DNA of 64,000 nucleotides from Candidatus Gracilibacteria bacterium GN02-873. Its GTDB lineage: Bacteria; Patescibacteriota; Gracilibacteria; BD1-5; UBA2023. A model generated the notes under the pieces. That model had not been told where the DNA came from and did no database searches. It was given only the letters and a program-made list of their open reading frames with translations. Each line of letters starts with the position of its first letter. Within the stretch, counting starts at the first letter, position 1. A program made the translations under genes and the position numbers. This document shows, piece by piece, positions 28,892-40,360 of this stretch. The stretch covers positions 372,001 through 436,000 of the forward strand of contig MORC01000001.1 in assembly GCA_003260345.1 (NCBI GenBank), given 5' to 3'.

Positions 28892-29113
28892 TCACATTAT
28901 GTGAAATGTATTGTCTGTTTCATTCAGGTATTGCGTGACAATATACTTGCCGCTAATATAGACCATATATTTACCTGGGTCCATACTAAACTTCACAACA
29001 CCGTCAGTGCTAGTGGAAGGAGAGCCAGAGTCCTTCATTCCGGTGGACGAAATTTTCACCGTTTTTCCCTTAGCAGGATGGTTAAGTGTGTCCAGCGCTT
29101 TAATGAAAATCAT
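28892..29113 (-). CDS. Small carboxypeptidase-regulatory-like protein B, ending in double UGA
   Basis: 73 residues (MIFIKALDTLNHPAKGKTVKI ... TSTDGVVKFSMDPGKYMVYISGKYIV), same fold and length as its neighbour. Start ATG 29113 with an AGGAG ribosome site. The reading frame ends TTTCACATAATG-TGA-TGA, exactly where the paralogue has its TAG. In code 25 these are glycines. Translation would then run through the terminator region to TAA at 28721, or the message would lack a stop. Either the gene keeps an ancestral stop, or there is a base error here. Confidence 0.58.
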   Translation of the reverse strand: MIFIKALDTLNHPAKGKTVKISSTGMKDSGSPSTSTDGVVKFSMDPGKYMVYISGKYIVTQYLNETDNTFHIM

Positions 29114-29398
29114 GATAGTCTCCTACAAAAAAGTTGCTTTGATATTTTAATATAAAAATATTTTCTCAAATACTTTTTGGAAATTTTAAGATTTCAAAAC
29201 AATGATAAAAAAGAAAAATTTGCTTTTTCTCAAAAATCCATATACTGACGCTACAATTTCTTTTTAAAAATATTTCTTTTGAAATATTTGGCGTATTTTT
29301 ACGATATTTATAGGAAAAAGAAAAATTCTCGCTTTTTGCGATTTTGAGGCATTTTGCCATTTTTTGAGAGATTGTTTTTTATTTTTTGAATATATTTT

Positions 29399-30670
29399 AT
29401 GGAATTTTCAAATTTCGCCTTGCGTCGAGAGATTATTTCGGCGCTTTCAAAAATGGGCTACAAAGAAGCTACAAGTGTGCAAACACAAGTAATTCCGCTC
29501 GCGCTCAACGGAAAAAATCTTGTCGTGCAATCCGCGACTGGATCAGGAAAAACGGGAGCTTTCGTAATCCCAGCACTCAACACTATTGAAGGACGAAATC
29601 GTAAACCACAGGTTTTGATTCTCGAGCCAACTCGCGAGCTCGCGATGCAGACGCGCGAAGAAGTTTTTAAAATTTCTGCCGATATGCGAATGGGTTCACT
29701 CGCGGTTTTTGGTGGTTTTCCGATTCGTCGTCAAATCGAAGATCTGAAAAAAGGCCCTCAAATCGTCATTGCCACGCCAGGTCGTCTCATGGATCTCATG
29801 GAGCGTGAAGCGATTGATCTCAGCAATGTGGAAACACTCATCATCGATGAGGTGGATCAGATGATGGATATGGGTTTTTCTCGCGCGGTGATTGAAATCT
29901 GGAAACAACTCGGAAGTCTCAAACAAACCATGACATTTTCTGCGACCTATACCAAGCAAATTATGGCGATGCTTGATGAAAATATCGTGGGTGCCTACGA
30001 ATCATTGATTCTTTCACAAACCCCAACGGTTGATACTATCAATCATGTTTTTATGCGAGTTGGTGCGCGCGACAAATATACAATGCTGAAAAATATTTTG
30101 GAAAAATATCCAAATGATAAAGTAATGATTTTTACAGCACGAAAACACGAAACGGAAGAATTGGAACGATATTTATATCGTGACGGATTTGATGCAGCGT
30201 ACATTCACGGAGATATGTTTCAGCGAGACCGCGTGCGTGCACTTCGCGCCTTCAAAGAAGGAAAAACTCGAATTTTCATCGGAACGGATGTGGCGAGTCG
30301 TGGACTCAATCTCAACAATATTGACCTTGTAATCAACTATCATGTTCCGAACGATCCTGAAGCCTACATTCATCGAATCGGGCGAACAGGGCGTGCTGGT
30401 GCTGATGGGAAAGCGATTATGTTCGTTTCGACGGAAGAAAATCGCGATCTCATGCGAATCGAACGAATGCATAAAATCGAAATCACTGAAATCAATCTTG
30501 CTGGCGAAGTGGTGCCTCGTCCGCCAAAATCTGAAAACAAAAATGGTGGTAAAAAGCATCGTTATGGTTATCGTGGTAAATCTCACGGCCGTTCTGGTGA
30601 CAAAAATTTCCGTCGCGACAAAAATGGAAAACCATTCCGCAGCAACCGAAAAGTTGATCAGAAAAAATAA
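29399..30670 (+). CDS. DEAD-box-family RNA helicase (DEVD variant)
   Basis: 423 residues. Q-motif region (FALRREIISALSKMGYKEATSVQTQVIPLAL), Walker A SATGSGKT, PTREL, TPGR, motif II DEVD (LIIDEVDQMMD), SAT, then the second RecA domain with TDVASRGLNL and HRIGRTGR. A basic Gly/Lys/Arg-rich tail (GGKKHRYGYRGKSHGRSGDK) follows, as in RhlE-type helicases of ribosome assembly or cold response. TAA stop. The 285 bp upstream hold a 9-bp inverted repeat (29268-29289) and no gene. Confidence 0.9.
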   Translation: MEFSNFALRREIISALSKMGYKEATSVQTQVIPLALNGKNLVVQSATGSGKTGAFVIPALNTIEGRNRKPQVLILEPTRELAMQTREEVFKISADMRMGSLAVFGGFPIRRQIEDLKKGPQIVIATPGRLMDLMEREAIDLSNVETLIIDEVDQMMDMGFSRAVIEIWKQLGSLKQTMTFSATYTKQIMAMLDENIVGAYESLILSQTPTVDTINHVFMRVGARDKYTMLKNILEKYPNDKVMIFTARKHETEELERYLYRDGFDAAYIHGDMFQRDRVRALRAFKEGKTRIFIGTDVASRGLNLNNIDLVINYHVPNDPEAYIHRIGRTGRAGADGKAIMFVSTEENRDLMRIERMHKIEITEINLAGEVVPRPPKSENKNGGKKHRYGYRGKSHGRSGDKNFRRDKNGKPFRSNRKVDQKK

Positions 30671-30693
30671 AATCCCAATTTTGGGATTTTTTG
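30669..30693 (+). terminator. Intrinsic terminator after the helicase gene
   Basis: AAAATCCCAA / TTGGGATTTT with a TT loop, then TTG. Confidence 0.8.
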
Positions 30694-30826
30694 TGTGGAA
30701 AATTTTTAAAAATCAAAAACAGAAAAAATCTGAAATAAAATTTTGAAAAATGAGAAAATTTCGCGAGAAAAATTTTTGAAAAATTTGAAAAAATCTCTAC
30801 AATGAAGCCATTAAATTTTTGAAAAT

Positions 30827-33800
30827 ATGAGCTTTGTTCATCTACATACACACACGCATTATACCTTTCAGCAAGCGCTCGGTAAGCCAAAAGGTCTCGC
30901 CAAACGCGCGAAAGAATTGGGGCAAACGGCGATTGCCATTACGGACGCTGGAAATCTCTACGGCGCGTTCGAATTTTATGTTGCGTGTAAAGAAGAGGGG
31001 ATTAAGCCGATTGTTGGTGTGGAATTTTTGATTTCCAAAAAATGACGAACCAATCGTGATAAAGACAACGAAATTTTTGAAATTGTACTGCTCGCCAAGA
31101 ATGAACAAGGTTACCGAAATCTAATCCAGCTCGTGACAATTTCTCAGATTGAAGGATTTTGGAATGGAAAACCGCGAATTGATTTTGAAATTTTGGAGCA
31201 ATATGCTAATAATCTTGTGGCGCTTTCTGGCTCAATGTATGGCGAAATCGGCCAGGCGATTATCACGGGGCGCGACGAAAATTATATTTTGGAACGCGTT
31301 CGGTATTATCAAAAAATTTTTGGCGTAGAAAATTATTTTTTGGAAATCGAAGAACATCCAGATCGTCCGATGCAGCCGCGAATCAACGAGACGATTATCG
31401 CGATTGCCAAGCGAAATAATCTCGAAATTGTCGGAACAAATAATTGTTATTATCAGACGATTGACGACGCTGAGGTACAAGATATGATGTCAGCGGTGGC
31501 GGCGGGCAGAGAACTGGATGATCCTGATCGTACGACGCTCATGGATGGGGATTATTCTGTGCGCCCAAGTCGCGAAATGGAAGAGCTTTTTGTATACGCG
31601 CCAAAAGCATACGAAAATGCAGAAAAAATTGCCGAAATGATCGATTTGCACATTGAATATGGTGATTACAAAATTCCGATTTTTCCGCTTTCTGATGAGG
31701 AAGAAGTACAATTTGCTCAGTATAAAAATTTTGTCGACGAATACAATGCGATGCACGAAGACAAGCTCAAAAAATTCCAGGCGGAAGAATGGCTTTTGCG
31801 TGTACTTTGTATCAATGGCCTCAACTTTCGATACGATTTTGGTCTTGATGATGAGAAAAAACGCGTTTTGCTCGGAAAATTAGAAACACCACCAATTACC
31901 AAGAAACTGACCGATATTTCCGTGGAAGAACTTCATGAAATCGCGGAAAGCTATTATAACGACGACAAGAAAAAATTGCTTGAAACCATGAATGAAAAGC
32001 AACTCGAAATCGTCGCACGCCTTGAATATGAGCTCACCGTGGTGAATATTATGGGATTTAATGGATATTTTTGTATCGTGTCGGATTTTATCCGTTACGG
32101 AAAAAATAATGGCGTGCCTGTAGGTCCAGGTCGTGGTTCAGCGGCTGGGGCACTCTTGGCATATTTATCAGGAATTACCGATATTGACCCGCTTCGTTAT
32201 GGATTACTTTTTGAGCGTTTTTTAAATCCATCTCGCGTATCAATGCCCGATATTGATGTGGATTTTTCTGACGAATGACGCGACCAAGTATTGACCTATG
32301 TTCGCGAAAAATACGGAAAAGAGCGCGTAACGCAGGTGTGTACATTTGGAACACTCGCGGCTCGTGCTGCCGTAAAAGATGCTGGACGCGCACTGGGAAT
32401 TCCATTTTCTGAAATGAATGATGTCGCGAAACTTATTCCATCTCGCCCAGGAATTAGCCTTCAGGAAGCCATTGAAGAATCACCAGAATTTAAAAAATAT
32501 TATGAAGAGGAAAATGGTCGCTACCAAAAAACAATTCAGTCAGCACTTCGTCTTGAAGGAACAGTGCGCCAACTCGGCGTGCATGCGTGTGCGGTAATCA
32601 TCGCGCCGGAACCAATGACGCATTTTTGTCCATTGCAGCCGCCACCAAAAGACCCAACCACTACGGTAACACAATTTTCGGCAGGTCCACTTGAAGAACT
32701 AGGGCTTCTCAAAATGGATTTTCTCGGACTCCGAAACCTTACAATCCTTGATCGCGCCCTCAAAATCGTAAAAGATGTGCATGGTGTTGATATAAATTTG
32801 CTCAAAATTGATTATGAAGACCCTAAAGTTTTGGCGCTTTTTGGAGAAGGTGACATGACGGGAGTTTTTCAGTTTGAATCAACGGGAATGCGTCGTTATC
32901 TCAAAGAACTGAAACCATCAAGTTTTGAAGATCTCATCGCGATGGTTTCGCTATATCGACCAGGTCCGCTGCAATATATTCCAGAATTTATTGATCGAAA
33001 ATTTGGACGAAAAGTCGTAGAATATCCACATCCGTCACTGGAAGAAATTTTAAAGCCAACATACGGAATTGCGGTCTATCAGGAGCAAATTATGCAGCTC
33101 GTGCAGGCATTCGCAGGATTTTCGCTTGGTGAAGCCGATATTTTGCGTCGTGCCATCGGTAAGAAAAAATATGAGCTCCTTATGGAACAGCGTGTCAAAT
33201 TTATTGATGCAGCACGAGAACAATGACATCCCGAAGAATTGGCGATTTATATTTTTGATGAAATTATTGAGCCGTTTGCGGGGTATGGTTTTAATAAATC
33301 ACATGCCGCGTGCTACTCGATGATTGCGTATCAAACGGCGTATATGAAGACATATTACCCGACCGAATCTATGGTAGCGCTGATGGTTTCTGATGAGGAA
33401 GATATCGACCGAATTCGTATGGAAATTTCTGAAGCGCACGCGAAAGGCGTGAAAGTTTTGCCACCTGATGTGAATGAGTCACGAAAGCACTTTACCTATA
33501 TTGATAGTGAAACGATTCGTTTTGGACTTAAAGCGATTAAAGGGCTTGGTGATGGGCCGATTGCCACGATTCGACGCGCACTCAAGGACAAAAAATTTGA
33601 TTCTATCGAGGATTTTATCGAACGCACGGGTGGCGATGTAATTAACAAAAAATCGCTCGAAGCGCTTATTTATTCTGGGGCGCTCGATGCCTTTGGTGAG
33701 CGAAAAAGCCTCCTTGCAAGCATTCCAAAAATAACGACTTATCTCAAAGAAATTGAAAAAAAAGATAAAACTTCTCAAATGTGACTTTTTGATTTGGACT

Positions 33801-34666
33801 ATGCGCCAAAAGTAGAATTTGAACTCGAAAAAGTCGAGCCGATGACATTTGAAGAACGAATGAAAGGGGAAAAAGCGATGGTTGGATATCCAGTTTCTGG
33901 ACATCCACTGGAGGGAATCGAGGATTTTATCAAAAGTAAATCAAAAAATTTGGGCGCAGTGGAGGCGTGGTTTGAAAAGCTACACAACGCCAACAATTCT
34001 GACGACGAAAATTCTGAAAATCCAGAAAATATAACTCCAGACAATCCACCAACCGAAACAGAAAAAATGCCAGAAAAATCTGAGGAAAAAAATTCTGAAA
34101 AACCCAAAAAAGAAAAAAAAGAAGATGAGACAGCGACGCTTATTGGGTTTGTCTCGGAAGTACGCCACATTCCAACCAAAACGGGTGGGCAAATGATTAT
34201 CGCGACGGCGGAAAGTGCTGGTTTTAATTTTACTATTGCGGTTTTCCCACGAGATTACGAGATCTACGCGAACAAAATTCTTGAAGATCATATCGTGGTT
34301 GTCAACGGAAAACTACGATTTGATGAGGAGCGCGGTGAAGTTTCACTTGCACCAATTACGCCATTTCGTCGTTCGGGCGAAAAAATCACGTCCGATTCAG
34401 TGAAAACTTTTAGTATTTCTCAGTTTCAAGATTTTGCCAAAACAGCGGGCTTTTCGCCTGTGAACGAACAAAAAACTGAGCGATTTGATATTATTTTGCC
34501 ACCATTTTGGGCGCGCGAAGATTCCGAAGAATTACGAAAATTCTTGGAAAGCGAGCAAAGTGGAAATATTGAAATTATCCTGAAGCGAAATAATGCCGAG
34601 AAATCAACCAAATTTTTCTTGCAATCCACCGAAAATCTCGAAAAATGGCTTGTCGGAAAAATATAA
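30827..34666 (+). CDS. dnaE: DNA polymerase III alpha subunit
   Basis: 1279 residues; main replicative polymerase. PHP domain at the N-terminus ([10 protein letters not shown]). Palm motifs are [36 protein letters not shown] and [11 protein letters not shown] fingers/helix-hairpin-helix region follows ([26 protein letters not shown]). An acidic, Pro-rich linker (about residues 1055-1100) precedes an OB domain ([19 protein letters not shown]). Four UGA codons encode glycine at 31043, 32276, 33224 and 33782 (QMGLFD). The linker is an unusual insertion before the OB fold. It is alone on its strand and converges on rpoD through a shared terminator. Confidence 0.95.
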
Positions 34667-34692
34667 AAATCCCAGAATTGGGATTTTTATAT
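34665..34692. terminator. Bidirectional terminator between dnaE and rpoD
   Basis: AAAAATCCCA / TGGGATTTTT around a short loop; it begins at the dnaE stop. Confidence 0.78.
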
Positions 34693-34707
34693 AATTAAAA
34701 TATGTCT

Positions 34708-36147
34708 TTATTCAGCAAAAAGTCGAATTTTATCAGCACTTGGATGTGTACGAAGTTTTTCAAGAGTTTTCGCCTCAATCTGACGAACACGTTCACGTGT
34801 CACACCAAATTCTTTTCCCACTTCTTCGAGCGTGTGCATTTCGCCACCATCAAGTCCAAATCGCATCACAATAATTTTTTTCTCACGAGGCGACAGGAAG
34901 CCAAGCATATCATAAAGATTTTCTTTGAGAATGGAAAGATTTGTCGCGCGTTCTGGCGTCAAATATTTATCATCTTCCACAAAATCCCCGATTGTCGTAT
35001 CCTCCTCGCCACCAACAGGGGAATCAAGCGAGAGAATATCCTGTGAAATTCGCATAATCTGACGAACCTTACGAACATCCATTTCCAGTTCAAGCGCAAG
35101 CTCTTCCATAAGCGGTTCACGAGCGAGTTCTTGTGTGAGACGACGATACGTGTGATTGAATTTGTTGATAGTTTCAATCATATGCACTGGCACGCGAATC
35201 GTACGAGCCTGGTCAGCAATAGCACGCGTTACTCCTTGACGAATCCACCAAGTTGCATATGTAGAAAATTTGAATCCGCGATCTGGATCAAATTTGTCGA
35301 CTGCACGAAAAAGTCCCACATTTCCTTCCTGTACTAAATCAAGAAGTCCGAGTCCACGACCCATATATTTTTTGGCGATAGAAACCACAAGGCGAAGATT
35401 AGCTTCAGCAAGGCGTTTTCTCGCTTCCTGATCTCATTTTTGAATAAGACGACCAAGGCGAGTTTCTTCGTCTGCATCAATGAGCTGGAATCGTCCGATT
35501 TCATTGAGATACATTCGAATCGAATCATCAGAAATGTCCGCCAAATCAATTTCTTCTTTTTTCTGCGAAGCATTCTGAAAAAGGTTATTCTGATCGAGTG
35601 CGTCTACGAGTTCGATATTGAGCTTTGCGAGACGAGAAAAAACCTCATCCATAAACTCAATATCATTGTCAGAAGGAAGGGCTGCCATCACCTCATCGTA
35701 CACGAGCTTTCCTTCAACTTTTCCTTTCTTAAAGAGCAATTGCATCTCTTCAGAAAGTCCTTCGAGATACTCGGCCGGCACTTCAACATCAAGAAATTTT
35801 TTGAGGTTTTTTTGTCGGCGTTTGTCCGTGAAAAAATCTTTTGGAATTTTCGCGCCACCAGATTTTTCGATTTCTTGCAATTCGGATTCATCCACATCAT
35901 CCAAATCAAAATCATCAAAATCATCATCAAACGTATCATTAAAATCAAGATTTGGTAAATTTTCCTCATCAAGTTCAATATCGTCACTTTTTTCAATTTT
36001 TGTTTTTTTAGCAGATTTTGTGCTTGATTTTTTGGAAATAGGAAGCTCGATATTGAGATCAGAAAGCGACAACGCGCTCACGTCAATACTCGAAAGATCC
36101 ACTTCCTGAATAGAATTTTCGGTTTTTGTGTCTTTTTTCTTTGGCAT
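34708..36147 (-). CDS. rpoD: RNA polymerase primary sigma factor (sigma70)
   Basis: 479 residues from ATG 36147, which lies 10 nt after the dnaG stop. The acidic/lysine-rich N-terminal third ([15 protein letters not shown]) replaces a canonical region 1.1. Regions 1.2-2.4 include [39 protein letters not shown] and [11 protein letters not shown]. Regions 3 and 4 end with [15 protein letters not shown] and [20 protein letters not shown] 35434-35436 encodes Gly between LIQK and [12 protein letters not shown]. The dnaG-rpoD order is the classic macromolecular synthesis operon. The promoters seen in the window fit such a factor. Confidence 0.95.
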
Positions 36148-36157
36148 AAAATTTTGG

Positions 36158-37855
36158 TTAAAAATTGAATTTTCCTGGCTGAATCCCGAGTTGGCGCCCT
36201 TTGTTGACGAGGTACGCGTATGCTTGCAAGTATTCTGCGCTGTCTGGAGAAATTTTTTCGAGCATTTTATTTTTTTCTTGTTCAAGCAATTCTGCGTGCA
36301 ATTGTTTTAATAAATCAAAAAATTGCCTCGAGACAATGTCTGGATGCTGATCAGGATAATTTTCATCGATATACACCTCGATTGTGCTGAGCTCTTCGAT
36401 ATCTGATTCGTCCAAATCAGTTTTAGAAACTATTCTATAGAGCAATCCAGCATCAGGAAGCGAAAAAATATCCTCAATAGTATACGCAAATTTTTCAAAA
36501 AACAAGTCAAAAAGTGCGAATTTTGTGATAAAAGCCCCCAAAAGTGAGAAAATATTTGGGGAAAATTTTTGAATTTTTTGTGTTGGCTGATTTTGTTTGG
36601 ACTGAACTGTGCGTTTTTTTTGAGTAAAAATATCGTATAATGAACTTCTAGAAATCCTGAAAATTTCAGAAATTTTCTTCATATAAAAATCCACTTCAAT
36701 CGGCGACGAAATATGTGCCACGAGTTCCAAACATTTTTCGATCAATTGCTTTTGGCCGACAAGCGTATTGAGATTATATTCTTGGCCGCCCATTTTGATA
36801 AAATAATCCACCACTGAAAGGGAAGTGCCTTTGAGTGCCTCAAAATCGCCACCAGATTTGATAAATTCGTCAGGATCTTTGCCTTCTGGAATCAGAATCA
36901 CACGAATTTCTAAATCAGAATTCAGGAGATTTTCGATTGACAAAAATGTTGCTTTCACGCCCGCACTATCAGCATCAAGCGCCAAATAAATAATTTTTGC
37001 AAAGCGTTTCAAAATGCGAATATGATCCTGTGTAAGCGCTGTTCCAGAAATTCCCACCGCATTCGTTACGCCCGCTTGATGCAAAGAAATCGTGTCCATC
37101 TGCCCCTCAACGATAAAAACTTCTGTCGTCCTCGCAATCGTCTGTTTAGCAAGATGTAAGCCATACAAAATCGACGATTTATCAAAAATTCTTGACGCGG
37201 GAGAATTGAGATATTTTGGCTCACCATTTTGCAAAATACGTCCCGTAAATGCCACCGTATTTCCCATCGTATTCGCGATTGGGAAAATCACACGCCCAAA
37301 AAATTTATCACGAGTCGGCGAGACAAAAAGCCCAGATTCAATCACAAATTTTTCCTCAAATCATTGAGATTTTAAAAACTGCATCAAATCGCGTGAATTA
37401 GACGAAAAACCGAGCGCAAATTTTTCAATGGTTTCACGAGAAATTCCACGATTTTGCAAATACAAAAGCGCTTCATTTCCTGATTCTGAAAATAAATTTT
37501 GATGATACCAATCAGTCGCAAGACGATAGAGCAAATAAACATCTTTTCACTTTTCAGTCGTTTGCGCGGAAAAATTGGTTTTGAGCTCAATGCCAGCCTC
37601 TTTGGCAAGAATCGCGGCCGCTTCACGAAATTCAATTTTTTCAATTTCCATCAAAAATTTGATTGGACCGCCACCAACGCCACACGAAAAACATTTGGCA
37701 ATATTTTTGGCTGGAGAAATGACAAAAGATGGCGTTTTTTCGTTATGAAAAGGACAAAGCGCCTTATAATTCACGCCAGCTTTTTTTGTTTGGATATATC
37801 GATTCACAACATCCAGAATCGCGATTCTGGACTCAATTTCTTGGGAAAGAGACAT
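36158..37855 (-). CDS. dnaG: DNA primase
   Basis: 565 residues from ATG 37855. N-terminal CHC2 zinc finger (CPFHNEKTPSF ... CFSCG). RNA polymerase core with the TOPRIM domain (VEGQMDTISLHQAG, LALDADSAG). A C-terminal helicase-interaction part of about 150 residues. UGA codons at 37547-37549 and 37361-37363 (SQGFEEKF) encode glycine. It primes DNA replication. First gene of an operon with rpoD. TAA stop. Confidence 0.94.
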
Positions 37856-37971
37856 GCTAAAAATTATTTTCTGTATTATAAAAAATAAAGTCAAAAAGGC
37901 AAGCGAGAAAACGGGTTTTTCACCAAAATTTTTTGCAAAAAATTTTTTTTCGCTATACTTGTGAAAAAATT

Positions 37972-39060
37972 ATGGAACATATTGCTTTTATTCTCATTTC
38001 GCTTGTGATGGCTTTTCTCATCACATTCGTGACTATGCCGATTGGCATCAAACTTTTGATTCATTTTAGAATCGGGAAAAATATTCGCTCGGAAGGGCTC
38101 GTTGGAAAGGCGGAAGAATTTGAAAAACTGCATGGCAAAAAAATGGGAACACCGACGATGGGCGGAATTATTATGATTTTTGCGCTCGTCATTCTGGTTT
38201 TACTTTCTGTGATAGCACAACACGCATGACCACTTTTGACGGATATAATTGGCTTTTCTATTAAAAATAATCTCTGGAATCGCCAAGAAACCTATCTCGC
38301 GATTTTTACGCTGGTGAGTGTGGGGCTTGTGGGTGCGGTTGATGATTATCTCAATGTTAGAGGAATTGGTCGCACCAAAGGACTTTCTGCTCGTGTAAAA
38401 ATGATTTTGTTGGTGATTTTGGCATCACTCGGAGCGTATTGGTTTTTTGTAAAACTTGGCTACGATCATATTCATTTCCCATTTTTGGGTGACGTGACTT
38501 TTGGGTACCTCTATATTCCAATTTTTATTTTTGTATTTATTTCGGCGGCCAATAGCGTGAATATCACAGACGGGCTTGATGGGCTTGCTGGTGGGCTTTT
38601 GTTGTTTCAATTTATTGCATACGGAGCGATTACATATATTCGTGGATTGTATATTTTGTCGGCATTTTGTTTTATTATTAGTGGAATTTTGCTCGCATTT
38701 TTATGGTTCAATGTTCATCCCGCCAAAATTTTTATGGGCGACACAGGCTCTCTCGCGTTTGGTGCGACACTCGCAACTATCGCGTTTATGACGGATACGT
38801 TGATTGCTTTCATCATCATGAGTTCGATTTTTATTTTTGAAACCATTTCTGTGATTCTTCAGATTTCTAGTAAAAAAATTCGAAAAGGGAAAAAAATTTT
38901 CAAAATTGCTCCTTTTCATCATCATCTTGAAGCTATCGGCTGGAAAGAAGAAACGATTGTGATGCGACTTTGGCTTCTTGGAATGATTCTCGCGGTGGTT
39001 GGAGTGATTTTCTCAGTGTCATCAATTGGCACATACGCGGCGAATCTGATTGCTGGATAG
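37972..39060 (+). CDS. mraY: Phospho-N-acetylmuramoyl-pentapeptide transferase
   Basis: 362 residues. Makes lipid I at the membrane for peptidoglycan. About ten helices. Conserved motifs are GTPTMGG (residues about 61-67), VGAVDDYLNV, SAANSVNITDGLDGLAGG, FMGDTGSLAFG and the FHHHLE loop. UGA 38227-38229 is Gly (QHAGPLLTD). A promoter is likely at 37933-37959 (TTGCAA, 15 bp, TATACT), leaving a leader of only a few bases. Other mur genes are not adjacent, so the pathway is dispersed. Confidence 0.95.
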
Positions 39061-39214
39061 CGGACAAGAAATGTATACAAAAATTTTTTGAAATTTGCTG
39101 ATTAGAAAGAGAAAATCCGTATTGTAAAGCAAAAATCATTTTTTACAGAATCCCTTAAATAAGGCAAAAAACACTCTTGACACAAAATAAGAAAAAACTT
39201 TTTTGAAAAAAATA

Positions 39215-39242
39215 TTGATTTTCTTAACGAAGATACTATAAT
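39215..39242 (+). promoter_or_regulatory. Promoter of the HU gene
   Basis: TTGATT, a 16-bp spacer, then TATAAT, 33 nt before the ATG at 39276. The rest of the 215-bp gap after mraY shows no gene. Confidence 0.68.
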
Positions 39243-39275
39243 TAACGCGTCCTTTAATCTTTAACTTCTTCTTTT

Positions 39276-39548
39276 ATGAAAAAACAGGACTTCATCAAAG
39301 CAGTTGCGACTAAATCTGGTCTTAGCCAGGATGCTGTTACAAAAGCGCTTACTTCTATGATTGACACTATCACTGCTGAACTTAAAAAAGACGGTGAAGT
39401 AAATATCACTGGTTTCGGTGCATGGAAAGTTTCTCAGCGTGCAGCTCGTAACGGTGTAAACCCAAAAACAAAACAAAAAATGGTTATCCCAGCTACAAAA
39501 ACTCCTGTTTTCCGCGCTGGTAAAACTCTTAAAGAAGCTATTCGATAA
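39276..39548 (+). CDS. hup: HU/IHF-family nucleoid protein
   Basis: 90 residues: MKKQDFIKAVATKSGLSQDAVTKALTSMIDTI, GEVNITGFGAWKVSQRAARNGVNPKTKQ, then VIPATKTPVFRAGKTLKEAI. This is the full HU fold with its DNA-binding beta arm (RNGVNPKTKQKMVIPA). It compacts DNA and would help bend sites such as dif. Codon choice is unusually GC-ended and uniform (repeated GCT, GTT, AAA), fitting high expression. Own promoter, TAA stop. Confidence 0.95.
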   Translation: MKKQDFIKAVATKSGLSQDAVTKALTSMIDTITAELKKDGEVNITGFGAWKVSQRAARNGVNPKTKQKMVIPATKTPVFRAGKTLKEAIR

Positions 39549-39552
39549 TATT

Positions 39553-39576
39553 TTCCCCGAAAGGGGATTTTATTTT
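39553..39576 (+). terminator. Short hairpin terminator after hup
   Basis: TCCCC / GGGGA closed by GAAA, followed by TTTTATTTT. The stem is only 5 bp. Confidence 0.6.
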
Positions 39577-39629
39577 GCCAAAATTTTCCAAAAGGGAAGC
39601 GATAAAATTATAAAAATCTTGTGAAATTT

Positions 39630-39658
39630 TTGCTTTTTTCAAAAAATCCTGATATAAT
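39630..39658 (+). promoter_or_regulatory. Promoter of the GHKL ATPase gene
   Basis: TTGCTT, a 17-bp spacer, then TATAAT (39653-39658). It lies inside the apparent upstream reading frame and so moves the start to the ATG at 39678. Confidence 0.68.
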
Positions 39659-39677
39659 GCAAAAAATAAATGTTTCT

Positions 39678-40304
39678 ATGAAAGAATTTTTCCTCGTTGA
39701 ACAGCCGTACGAATCCGCGTTTTCTGATCTTGTAAATGCGATTGATACAGAAAATGACACGATTTATACGATTCATTATCGCTCAGATTTTGCGAATTCA
39801 AAAATTATTCGTGATTTTGTAGGTGCGATTTTTGACGCATTTGAGGTTCCAGTGCCTTGGCGCGGACGATTTGTGCTTATCACCGATGAACTAGTGAATA
39901 ATTCTATCGAGCACGGAAGCGAAAAAAATGATATCAACGAATGTATCATCAAAACTCATCGCAAAGCAGATAATTCACTTTTTAAAATCAGCGTTGAAGT
40001 TCATGACACAGGAAAATGACGCCACAAAACTGATTTGGCTGATGAAATGCTTCACAAAAAAGATGAAAAAATTGATTCTCATGAGGTTTATATGGGGAAG
40101 CGGGGAAGGGGACTTTTCCGAATTACTGAAAAAATCGTGGACAAGTTGAGTTTTGGTGTGAGTAACAAAGGTGGTCTCGTCGTAAAAATCGAAAAATGTA
40201 TAGATACGAACAATAATTCTTGTCACGAGGAAGAAAAAACAAAAAACACTCAGGAAAAATCTATTGAAAAAATTTCAGAAAAAAATTCTCAAAAAACGAA
40301 ATAA
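39678..40304 (+). CDS. GHKL-fold ATPase (RsbW-like anti-sigma/serine kinase)
   Basis: 208 residues. N-box ELVNNSIEHGSE, G1 box DTGKGR in which the second glycine is UGA (40017-40019), and a G2-like GKRGRGLFRI. No dimerisation histidine domain, so it is a stand-alone HATPase like RsbW/SpoIIAB rather than a sensor kinase. The Ser/Lys/Glu-rich tail (from EEEKTKNTQEKSIEK) is low complexity. No partner anti-anti-sigma gene is adjacent. Target unknown. The G1 glycine cannot be varied, so this is strong support for code 25. Confidence 0.78.
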
Positions 40305-40318
40305 TTTTCGTTTTTTTC
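40294..40318 (+). terminator. Terminator overlapping the stop of the GHKL gene
   Basis: AAAACGAAA / TTTCGTTTT around the TAA stop, followed by TTTC. Confidence 0.7.
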
Positions 40319-40360
40319 TTGATTATTTTGCAAAAGCCTATATGATAAGAAAAAATTTTT

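Noticed and set aside
30827..34666. dnaE as a pseudogene split into five pieces
   Set aside because: Every break is UGA and each aligns with a position where glycine is acceptable or conserved; recoding explains all of them.
39061..39275. tRNA or small RNA gene between mraY and hup
   Set aside because: I could not fold a cloverleaf or strong stem; only the hup promoter is visible.
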